6,670 nucleotides of DNA from an uncultured Ruminococcus sp. (GTDB lineage Bacteria > Bacillota > Clostridia > Oscillospirales > Acutalibacteraceae): positions 1 through 6,670 of the forward strand of contig USJJ01000073.1 of NCBI GenBank assembly GCA_900554995.1, read 5' to 3'. A model generated the notes under the pieces. That model worked only from the letters and a program-made list of their open reading frames with translations, had not been told where the DNA came from and ran no database searches. Below, piece by piece: positions 1-4,443 of this stretch. A program made the translations under genes and the position numbers. How positions within the stretch are numbered: position 1 is the first letter of the stretch; each line of letters starts with the position of its first letter.

Positions 1-81
1 TATTTTCGGCAAAGCGGCGGCAAATTTCTCAGGAAAATTTTCAAAACTCCACTGTTTGAGATCACTGAAAAAGGCTCCCAT
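1..81 (-). CDS. N-terminal fragment of an unrecognised protein, cut by window edge
   Basis: The first 27 codons of a minus-strand gene are present and the rest lies outside the window. The predicted start reads MGAFFSDLKQWSF and continues as an amphiphilic, Phe-rich stretch without a signal peptide or membrane segment, so the product is probably cytoplasmic at its N-terminus. The start is well supported: GGAGGA (plus positions 87-92) lies 5 nt upstream of ATG, and a TTGAAT / TATAAT promoter with a 17-bp spacer sits just behind it. It is separated from the PHP gene upstream by a strong terminator at 152-180, so it is an independent transcription unit. I do not recognise the family, and 27 residues are too few to propose a function. 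Confidence 0.72.
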   Translation of the reverse strand, partial: MGAFFSDLKQWSFENFPEKFAAALPKI

Positions 82-113
82 AATTATCCTCCGTAAATAT
101 TAAAGGTATTTTT

Positions 114-142
114 ATTATACTCTGCTTTCGGCATAAATTCAA
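114..142 (-). promoter_or_regulatory. Sigma-A promoter for the partial gene at 1-81
   Basis: On the minus strand TTGAAT (137-142) is followed by a 17-bp spacer and a perfect TATAAT (114-119). Transcription would start near 107, leaving a short leader of about 25 nt before the ATG at 81. Confidence 0.7.
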
Positions 143-151
143 GATAAACAG

Positions 152-180
152 AAAAAATCCCGCACCGAATGATGCGGGAT
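152..180 (-). terminator. Rho-independent terminator of the FHA-PHP operon
   Basis: On the minus strand the arms ATCCCGCA and TGCGGGAT form an 8-bp stem around an 8-nt loop, and the stem runs into six consecutive T. It lies 15 nt after the stop codon of the PHP gene and insulates the gene at 1-81 from readthrough. Confidence 0.88.
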
Positions 181-195
181 CGTTTGTTATAGCTG

Positions 196-1524
196 TCAGA
201 TGATTCCGAGGAGATTTGCGAGTTTCTCCGTGATGAACATTATAAGTCCGAATGTGTGGGTTTGGAGAAGAGCGGAAACCTTGTCGCCGAGAGGAGTCTG
301 GAAGAGATAGGGCATCTTAGGAATCTGCTTATACTCTCTGCCCTCATACTTAAGCTCGAATGCCTGAGAATATGTTACGCCGCCGTCGCCGAGAAGCTCA
401 AAACGGATATAGCAGCCGAGCTGATCCTCATAATCGTTAAGATCAATCTTAGTGTCGGTGGAGATAACCTTGCCGTTTGCAATCCACTTAACCGACTTGC
501 AGTCACGGCTTTCGTCGAGCTTGAGCTCGATGGTATTCTCTTTCTGATCCACCTTGATGCTCTTTACAAGGGGAACTTCGCCGTTGCCCTCGTGATCGGG
601 TGTGCCGTCTGTATACTTCTGAAATTTACTGCAAGCAAAGAAGTTGCCGACCTGCATTGCCTGCTTTACGTTTTCCTCTGTATTCTCGGGGAGGAGAAAG
701 TATTCAAAGCTCCTGCCGACATCGGAGACGTATTCGCTGTCGTCGTCCGCAAAGGCAATGATGTTTCTGCCGTTCGGGATAACAACCTGAAGAAGCTCAT
801 CCCAAAGAGCTCTGTCGGCTCTTGTTACATTGTCGGTGTTGTTGATGATTTCCATACCGAGACAGCTTCTGTAATCATTGAATATGTTTCCGAAATAGCT
901 GATGAACACATTCCAGTGTGAACGCTCGGGAAAATTATTTGAATTTACCCAGTCGCCTACGTGGTTAAGGACGGTGAATCCGCCTGCTTTGTCAACTGCG
1001 GCAACGGAGGAACGGTAATCGTTTTCTTTGCCCCATTCGCCCTGACCGTACTCGGTGAAGTAGCCGTTGACATGAGTTTTTGTGATGACAGCCATATTCA
1101 TTTCAATGCCGCCCTTGATATCAATCATACCTCTGCCGTTTCTGTCGGAGCCGGTGGTGATTCTTTCATAGTTTGAGTCACTCATGGGATCGGCCTTGCG
1201 GAAATAATTGAAAATTCCGTTGGTCTTTCTCTCTTTGTTCCAGCCGTGATTGATAACGCCGTGATCGGTCATTGCAAGGATATCATAGCCCTTGCTGTAA
1301 TAGAGCTGAACCATATCGGTAATGCTAAGATCACCGTCGGATGCGACTGAATGGGTATGCAGGTTTGCCTTGTAGTAATCCCATTTGTCCCAGTCAACGC
1401 ACTCATACGGATTGACTATCGTGTAGTCAATCTCATCGGCTGCCGCAGCGGAAATGAGAGGGGACGACGCCGTGAAAATGAGTGTTGCACAGGTGAGAAC
1501 CGATAAAACTTTTTTGAATTTCAT
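196..1524 (-). CDS. Exported PHP-domain metal-dependent phosphoesterase
   Basis: This 442-residue protein has a Sec-type signal peptide (Lys-rich start, hydrophobic core at about 6-24, likely cleavage after the Ala run at 26-29). A PHP (polymerase and histidinol phosphatase) domain follows, covering roughly 50-300. Visible PHP metal-site motifs are LHTHS with H56 and H58, SDG with D63, TDHG with D87 and H88, GIEMN with E141, THVNGYF with H151, and LNHVGDW with H188. The family binds up to three metal ions and hydrolyses phosphoesters; the substrate here is unknown. The last expected motif, usually D-x-H, reads FADDDSEY at 258-265 and has no His. A beta-rich segment (about 318-395) follows, then a hydrophobic C-terminal tail from about 415 ending in LANLLGII. 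AAAGGAG lies just before the ATG, inside the 18-nt gap to the upstream FHA gene, so the two form an operon. An exported hydrolase acting on extracellular phosphoesters is the simplest reading. Confidence 0.88.
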   Translation of the reverse strand: MKFKKVLSVLTCATLIFTASSPLISAAAADEIDYTIVNPYECVDWDKWDYYKANLHTHSVASDGDLSITDMVQLYYSKGYDILAMTDHGVINHGWNKERKTNGIFNYFRKADPMSDSNYERITTGSDRNGRGMIDIKGGIEMNMAVITKTHVNGYFTEYGQGEWGKENDYRSSVAAVDKAGGFTVLNHVGDWVNSNNFPERSHWNVFISYFGNIFNDYRSCLGMEIINNTDNVTRADRALWDELLQVVIPNGRNIIAFADDDSEYVSDVGRSFEYFLLPENTEENVKQAMQVGNFFACSKFQKYTDGTPDHEGNGEVPLVKSIKVDQKENTIELKLDESRDCKSVKWIANGKVISTDTKIDLNDYEDQLGCYIRFELLGDGGVTYSQAFELKYEGREYKQIPKMPYLFQTPLGDKVSALLQTHTFGLIMFITEKLANLLGII

Positions 1525-1542
1525 TGTGACTCTCCTTTAGGT

Positions 1543-1935
1543 TTATTTTATTCTGAATTGAAGCGCAATCCCGCCGAAGGAAACGATGTCGCCGTCGTTA
1601 ACCACGGTGGGCTCGTCAATACGCTTGCCCTTGATGAAGGTGCCTGAGCTGGAATGTGTGTCGGTAATCACCCAGCCCTTTTTGTGCTTTGAAATAACGG
1701 CGTGAAAACGTGAGACCGAGGCATAGTTGAGCACTATATCGCAGGCTCCGCTTCGGCCGATTGAGGTTTCCCAGCTCGTTATCGTGTATTCCTTGCCGTT
1801 CTGTTCGTCATAGAAGTATGCGGGTGTGACTTTCGGAGCACGGCTTGAAAGCAGATGCTTGATGCAGTATGCCGCAATGACGATGCACAGGGCGGGAATA
1901 AGATATCTGTATATTTCGTTTAACAGCTCTTTCAT
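1543..1935 (-). CDS. Membrane-anchored FHA-domain protein
   Basis: This 130-residue protein has one N-terminal membrane helix (about residues 11-28) followed by a positively charged stretch (K26 to K35), which predicts a cytoplasmic C-terminus. A short linker leads to a forkhead-associated domain at about 50-128. FHA signature elements are GR at 60-61, SRFH at 75-78 and SSSGTFIKG at 95-103, which correspond to the GR, SxxH and NGT-type phosphopeptide-binding loops. FHA domains bind phosphothreonine peptides and usually act with Ser/Thr protein kinases. No kinase lies in the window. It is the first gene of an operon with the exported PHP protein, 18 nt downstream. AAAAGGATG lies before the ATG, and a perfect-consensus promoter lies upstream. 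The pairing may link envelope phosphoester chemistry to internal phospho-signalling, but that is inference. Confidence 0.87.
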   Translation of the reverse strand: MKELLNEIYRYLIPALCIVIAAYCIKHLLSSRAPKVTPAYFYDEQNGKEYTITSWETSIGRSGACDIVLNYASVSRFHAVISKHKKGWVITDTHSSSGTFIKGKRIDEPTVVNDGDIVSFGGIALQFRIK

Positions 1936-1962
1936 TAAATCATCCTTTTAATGTTTAATTCA

Positions 1963-1991
1963 ATTATAAGGTTTGCACAAAAAATTGTCAA
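1963..1991 (-). promoter_or_regulatory. Consensus sigma-A promoter of the FHA-PHP operon
   Basis: On the minus strand TTGACA (1986-1991) and TATAAT (1963-1968) are separated by exactly 17 bp, a perfect match to the vegetative consensus. The -35 lies inside a 20-bp dyad (1980-1999), so a strong promoter held in check by a DNA-binding protein is plausible. Confidence 0.82.
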
Positions 1992-1999
1992 CAATTTTT
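1980..1999. promoter_or_regulatory. 20-bp inverted repeat between divergent promoters, candidate operator
   Basis: The plus strand reads AAAAATTGT, CA, ACAATTTTT, giving perfect 9-bp arms around a 2-bp centre. The loop would be far too short for an RNA hairpin, so a DNA-level dyad is more likely. It covers the -35 of the FHA promoter and ends 2 bp before the -35 of the plus-strand phosphatase promoter, so one bound dimer could affect both. The half-site AATTGTCA recurs at 2028-2035, overlapping the plus-strand -10. The site is AT-rich, so chance symmetry cannot be excluded. Confidence 0.5.
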
Positions 2000-2001
2000 C
2001 C

Positions 2002-2030
2002 TTTAAATATTTATTCTAATGTGTTATAAT
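2002..2030 (+). promoter_or_regulatory. Extended -10 promoter for the exported phosphatase
   Basis: TGTGTTATAAT ends at 2030 and matches the Firmicutes TRTGnTATAAT extended -10 perfectly. A weak -35, TTTAAA at 2002-2007, sits 17 bp upstream. Start of transcription would be near 2037, just before the GGAGG ribosome binding site, so the leader is very short. Confidence 0.68.
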
Positions 2031-2053
2031 TGTCAGGACGGAGGTGCTTATTT

Positions 2054-3355
2054 ATGAAAAAAACACAGAAAATACTGGCTCTTCTCCTTACTCTTGCGCT
2101 GACTGTAAGCCTTTTTACATTCACATCGGGCGCAATTGAGTCGCAGGAAGAATGGCTTGAAAAGAATTGGTCCGAGATTGTCGAGTCAAAGGGCTCGCTG
2201 CTTATGACACCGGGTGAGGATAACACAAAAATGAATTTTTCGTGGCAGTCGTCTTTCAAATCGGCAAAGGCGGAGATCGAGGTCGCAACAAAGCAGGATA
2301 TGAGCGACGCCGAGTCGCTTGACGTCAGCACGAGGTTCAACATTTTCTGCTTCGAGTATACTCATGAGGCAACCGCATCCGAGCTTGAGGCTGATACAAC
2401 ATACTATTATAAGTATTATGCCGACAAGAAATGGAGCGATGTTTATTCGTTCAAAACCGCCGATGCGGACAGCACAAGAGTTCTTTTTGTCTCCGACTGT
2501 CAGATCGGACGTTACCGTCAGGGCACGGATGAAGAGATCCTTCAGCACGATACATATGGCTGGTACAAGACAATGGAGCTTGCGACGGAGAAAAATGCAG
2601 GAATCAACTTTATTATTTCAACAGGTGATCAGGTGGAGGATTCCTATTCCGAGCATCAGTATTCGTTGATGGAATCTGTTCCCCAGCTGAGAAATTACCC
2701 AATTGCGGCGGCTGTCGGCAATCACGAGTTTTACACAACTAATTATTCAAGCCACTACAACAATCCGAACAGGAATACCGACGTTCCGTTCAGAGACCCT
2801 GCGGGAAACGGCTATTATTTCCTTTATAATGATATCCTCTTTATTGTGCTCGACTCAAATGTTGTTGTTCCGTCAACACACAGAAAGATAATCAAGGCGG
2901 CTTGCGAGGCTTACCCGAACGCAAAGTGGAAGGTCGTTTCGATGCATCACAGTCCGTATGACGCCAATGCGGCAAAGTATTTTACAAGTAAAATCACAAG
3001 AGCGACGATCACACCGTTCTTCGACGAGTTCGGCATTGACCTTTGCCTGAGCGGTCACGATCATTATTACAGCCGTTCATATATCGTAAAGAACAATAAG
3101 GTCACGGATGATGTTCTTCACAACAACACATATACCGATCCTAAGGGTACGCTCTATGTCAGCGCAAACTCCTCTTCGGGAAGCAACTATAACGGAATCG
3201 ACACCGAAAATGTCGGACCGGAGTGCGACGTATGGTTCCAGTCTGATACGCCCTGCTATTCGATTATGGACGTTAAGGACGGCAAGCTCACGGTTACAAC
3301 CTATGAGACGGGTAACAACGGCGTTGTTGATACAATCTCAATTATAAAAAAATAA
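2054..3355 (+). CDS. Exported purple-acid-phosphatase-like metallophosphoesterase
   Basis: The product is 433 residues long. The ATG at 2054 is chosen because GGAGG (2040-2044) lies 9 nt upstream and a clean signal peptide follows (MKKTQK, hydrophobic core 7-22, likely cleavage near A27). An in-frame TTG at 2030 lies inside the -10 box and is rejected. After the signal comes a fibronectin III-like domain (about 45-137) as in purple acid phosphatases. A calcineurin-like metallophosphoesterase domain (about 140-345) follows, with VSDCQ (D148), STGDQ (D192), GNHE (N223, H224), SMHHSP (H298, H299) and SGHDHYYSR (H335, H337, R341). These are the expected two-metal ligands in the expected order. 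The family hydrolyses phosphomonoesters or diesters; this substrate is unknown. The gene is divergent from the FHA-PHP operon and ends at a strong terminator, so it is monocistronic. Confidence 0.9.
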   Translation: MKKTQKILALLLTLALTVSLFTFTSGAIESQEEWLEKNWSEIVESKGSLLMTPGEDNTKMNFSWQSSFKSAKAEIEVATKQDMSDAESLDVSTRFNIFCFEYTHEATASELEADTTYYYKYYADKKWSDVYSFKTADADSTRVLFVSDCQIGRYRQGTDEEILQHDTYGWYKTMELATEKNAGINFIISTGDQVEDSYSEHQYSLMESVPQLRNYPIAAAVGNHEFYTTNYSSHYNNPNRNTDVPFRDPAGNGYYFLYNDILFIVLDSNVVVPSTHRKIIKAACEAYPNAKWKVVSMHHSPYDANAAKYFTSKITRATITPFFDEFGIDLCLSGHDHYYSRSYIVKNNKVTDDVLHNNTYTDPKGTLYVSANSSSGSNYNGIDTENVGPECDVWFQSDTPCYSIMDVKDGKLTVTTYETGNNGVVDTISIIKK

Positions 3356-3369
3356 TGCGGATAACAAAA

Positions 3370-3398
3370 GGGGACTGCCGTTTTTCTTCGGCAGTCCC
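3370..3398. terminator. Bidirectional terminator between phosphatase and abrB
   Basis: GGGACTGCCG (3371-3380) pairs perfectly with CGGCAGTCCC (3389-3398) around an 8-nt loop. On the plus strand it is followed by an imperfect T-rich tail (TGCTTTACTTT). On the minus strand the tail is CTTTTGTTAT. It can serve the phosphatase, 14 nt after its stop, and abrB, whose stop is about 60 nt upstream on the other strand. Confidence 0.85.
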
Positions 3399-3459
3399 TG
3401 CTTTACTTTCCTGATTTTTACTAATCCGATTCGTACAACCGAAATTGTGCGACATTGCA

Positions 3460-3711
3460 TTAAATTGCGGATTCCCCAATTTTTTTTGCACATTCACGGC
3501 AAATTTTTTGACCGTTAAATTCAATCAGATCAGCCGTTTCGTGGCAGAAAATACAAGAAGGAGCATATTTTTTGAGAATGATCTCGTTTCCTCTTGCGAG
3601 GATTTCAACCTTACTGTCATCGCCCGTTATATCAAGTTCTTTTCTGATCTCAATTGGAAGAACGATTCTGCCGGCAAGGTCAACGCTTCTGACAATACCA
3701 ACATTTTTCAT
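3460..3711 (-). CDS. abrB: AbrB-family transition-state regulator with C-terminal Cys4 knuckle
   Basis: The product is 83 residues. The start MKNVGIVR at 3711 is chosen over an in-frame ATG 11 codons upstream because AAAGGAGT (3718-3725) lies 6 nt before it. Residues 1-48 are a SpoVT/AbrB swapped-hairpin DNA-binding domain, with the hallmark VDLAGRIVLPIEIRKEL at 10-26. The C-terminal part carries CIFC (C53, C56) and CREC (C71, C74), a probable zinc knuckle. That arrangement is usual in clostridial AbrB proteins and absent from Bacillus AbrB. AbrB dimers or tetramers bind AT-rich promoters and repress post-exponential genes, including antimicrobial and sporulation genes. Its promoter carries a TGGTA-N5-TGGTA pair that suggests autoregulation. 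It lies directly downstream of two small-peptide cassettes in the same orientation, which makes them candidate targets. Confidence 0.9.
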   Translation of the reverse strand: MKNVGIVRSVDLAGRIVLPIEIRKELDITGDDSKVEILARGNEIILKKYAPSCIFCHETADLIEFNGQKICRECAKKIGESAI

Positions 3712-3770
3712 AATCCGACTCCTTTCTGAAATATCCGACCGCAAAAACAGATATTCTATACTTTAGCTAC

Positions 3771-3799
3771 ATAATACCACTTTTTACCATATTAGTCAA
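3771..3799 (-). promoter_or_regulatory. Promoter of abrB
   Basis: On the minus strand TTGACT (3794-3799), a 17-bp spacer and TATTAT (3771-3776) with the extended element TGG directly before it. The predicted leader is about 50 nt. It starts just after the terminator of the upstream peptide gene, so abrB is transcribed on its own. Confidence 0.75.
3775..3789 (-). promoter_or_regulatory. Candidate AbrB autoregulatory site in the abrB promoter
   Basis: The minus strand reads TGGTA, AAAAG, TGGTA. Two TGGNA elements 4-5 bp apart are the bipartite target reported from in vitro selection for B. subtilis AbrB. Here they fill the spacer and run into the -10, so binding would block polymerase. Binding by this clostridial protein is inferred. 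Confidence 0.45.
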
Positions 3800-3810
3800 C
3801 ACAAAACTAC

Positions 3811-3840
3811 AAAAAAATAAGCAGCCGACGAACGGCTGCT
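3811..3840 (-). terminator. Terminator of the 47-residue peptide gene
   Basis: On the minus strand AGCAGCCG pairs with CGGCTGCT (8 bp, 5-nt loop), followed by TATTTTTTT. It lies 18 nt after the peptide stop codon and 11 bp before the abrB -35. Confidence 0.88.
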
Positions 3841-3858
3841 CATTTTTAATTTAAGTAA

Positions 3859-4002
3859 TTATTTTGTTATAAAGCCTGTAATAAAATCAATGATCTTCTG
3901 AAGGATTGCCTGGAAGTCAATCTGAGCGAGGAGATCAGTGATCTTTGATAAGATAGCCTGAATGTCAATCTTATCAAGAATTGCACTAAAATCGAAATTC
4001 AT
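3859..4002 (-). CDS. 47-residue repeat-built amphipathic peptide
   Basis: This is a complete small gene. ATG is preceded by AAAGGAGT (4011-4018) with an 8-nt gap, and the gene ends in TAA with a terminator close behind. The product has no signal peptide, no Cys and no Trp. It contains three copies of a nonapeptide unit: DFSAILDKI (4-12), DIQAILSKI (13-21) and DFQAILQKI (29-37). It ends in a hydrophobic tail, IIDFITGFITK. Hydrophobic residues recur every 3-4 positions inside each unit, as in amphipathic helices, and each unit opens with Asp, a common helix N-cap. Net charge is about -2 (six Asp, four Lys). It is paralogous to the peptide at 4190-4309, from which it differs mainly by an extra part-repeat. 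I do not know the family. Staphylococcal phenol-soluble modulins (beta class) have similar size, charge and helix pattern, but there is no clear sequence match. A membrane-surface or self-assembling role is inference. Confidence 0.85.
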   Translation of the reverse strand: MNFDFSAILDKIDIQAILSKITDLLAQIDFQAILQKIIDFITGFITK

Positions 4003-4027
4003 AATTCAGCACTCCTTTCATAGATTC

Positions 4028-4050
4028 GATAACGGGAAAAACCGGTTATC
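4028..4050 (-). promoter_or_regulatory. 5'-end mRNA stem-loop of the 47-residue peptide gene
   Basis: On the minus strand GATAACCGG and CCCGTTATC can pair with one C-C mismatch around TTTTT. The stem begins 8 nt after the -10 box, so it would sit at the very 5' end of the transcript. Such a position is known to protect mRNAs from 5'-dependent decay. The ribosome binding site is about 10 nt downstream and stays open. Confidence 0.5.
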
Positions 4051-4057
4051 ATTGCTT

Positions 4058-4086
4058 ATATTACCACAATAACCGTCTCTTGTCAA
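4058..4086 (-). promoter_or_regulatory. Strong promoter of the 47-residue peptide gene
   Basis: On the minus strand a perfect TTGACA (4081-4086), a 17-bp spacer ending TTGTGG, and TAATAT (4058-4063), giving a TG extended -10. The block TTGTGGTAATAT is identical in the promoter of the 39-residue paralogue. Confidence 0.85.
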
Positions 4087-4122
4087 GGCAAATAAGGTCG
4101 TTTTTCGACTTGCGTTCATTTG

Positions 4123-4165
4123 CAAAAGAGAAAATCGCAGTGACAAAAGCTGCCGCTGCGATTTT
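4123..4165 (-). terminator. Terminator of the 39-residue peptide gene
   Basis: Plus-strand arms AAAATCGCAG (4131-4140) and CTGCGATTTT (4156-4165) pair perfectly over 10 bp. The 15-nt interior can extend the stem (GGCA with TGTC after one mismatch). On the minus strand the stem runs out into TTTTCTCTTTT. It lies 24 nt after the peptide stop. The plus-strand exit also has six T, so it may work in both directions. Confidence 0.78.
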
Positions 4166-4189
4166 TTGTGAACTGATGAAAGGACAGCC

Positions 4190-4309
4190 TTATTTGATAA
4201 GACCGATAACGAAGCCTGCGATCTTATCAAGAATTGCTGCGAAGTCAATCTGAACGATGAGATCTGTGATTTTGTTCATTATTGTGTCAAGAATTGTACT
4301 GAAATCCAT
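4190..4309 (-). CDS. 39-residue amphipathic peptide, paralogue of the 47-residue one
   Basis: This is a complete small gene. ATG is preceded by AAAGGAGT (4318-4325) with an 8-nt gap identical to the paralogue, and the gene ends in TAA. The product has two copies of the shared unit, DFSTILDTI (2-10) and DFAAILDKI (22-30). They are joined by MNKITDLIVQI, which aligns with SKITDLLAQI of the paralogue, and followed by a Gly-containing hydrophobic tail, AGFVIGLIK. Aligning the two requires only a 2-residue and a 6-residue gap. Net charge is about -2, with no Cys, Trp or signal peptide. Hydrophobic residues at 3-4 spacing predict amphipathic helices. The phosphatase stop is only about 45 bp before this gene's -35 and no hairpin terminator is visible between them, so some transcripts may read through from the phosphatase. 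The family is unrecognised, and a membrane-associated function is inferred from composition only. Confidence 0.84.
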   Translation of the reverse strand: MDFSTILDTIMNKITDLIVQIDFAAILDKIAGFVIGLIK

Positions 4310-4345
4310 AATTCGTTACTCCTTTCGTAAATTTATTCGGTAGAG

Positions 4346-4361
4346 GATAGAATCTTCCATC
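4346..4361 (-). promoter_or_regulatory. 5'-end mRNA stem-loop of the 39-residue peptide gene
   Basis: On the minus strand GATGGA and TCTATC pair (6 bp with one G-U) around AGAT. The stem starts 8 nt after the -10, exactly as in the paralogue although the sequence differs. It is short and only modestly stable. Confidence 0.38.
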
Positions 4362-4368
4362 TATAAAT

Positions 4369-4398
4369 ATATTACCACAAGTATTTATTGATTGTCAA
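4369..4398 (-). promoter_or_regulatory. Strong promoter of the 39-residue peptide gene
   Basis: On the minus strand TTGACA (4393-4398), an 18-bp spacer ending TTGTGG, and TAATAT (4369-4374), an extended -10 promoter. It lies in the 134-bp gap after the phosphatase gene. I see no convincing hairpin terminator between that gene's stop (4444) and this promoter. Confidence 0.82.
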
Positions 4399-4443
4399 GA
4401 TTATATGCGACGGTATTTTACAATTATTGTTGAACTTGGCATT

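Noticed and set aside
256..921. Long plus-strand open frame opposite the PHP gene
   Set aside because: It has no ribosome binding site or promoter and lies antisense to a gene with clear domain motifs, signal peptide and operon context. Its protein shows no coherent features.
2030..2053. Start of the exported phosphatase at the TTG at 2030
   Set aside because: That codon overlaps the -10 box. ATG at 2054 follows GGAGG at good spacing and begins a typical signal peptide.
3712..3744. Start of AbrB at the ATG 11 codons upstream
   Set aside because: The strong AAAGGAGT lies between the two ATGs and serves the downstream one. MKNVGIVR is the normal AbrB N-terminus.
4018..4248. 76-codon minus-strand frame overlapping both peptide cassettes
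   Set aside because: It crosses the terminator of one cassette and the promoter of the next, has no ribosome binding site, and conflicts with the two shorter paralogous frames that carry all signals.
3859..4309. Type I toxin-antitoxin pair as explanation for the small hydrophobic peptides
   Set aside because: No plus-strand promoter for an antisense RNA is visible over either gene, and the peptides are amphipathic and acidic rather than single membrane-spanning toxins with a charged tail.
3859..4309. Leaderless bacteriocin genes
   Set aside because: Known leaderless bacteriocins are usually cationic and Trp-containing and have immunity or transport genes nearby. None of that is seen, though it cannot be fully excluded.
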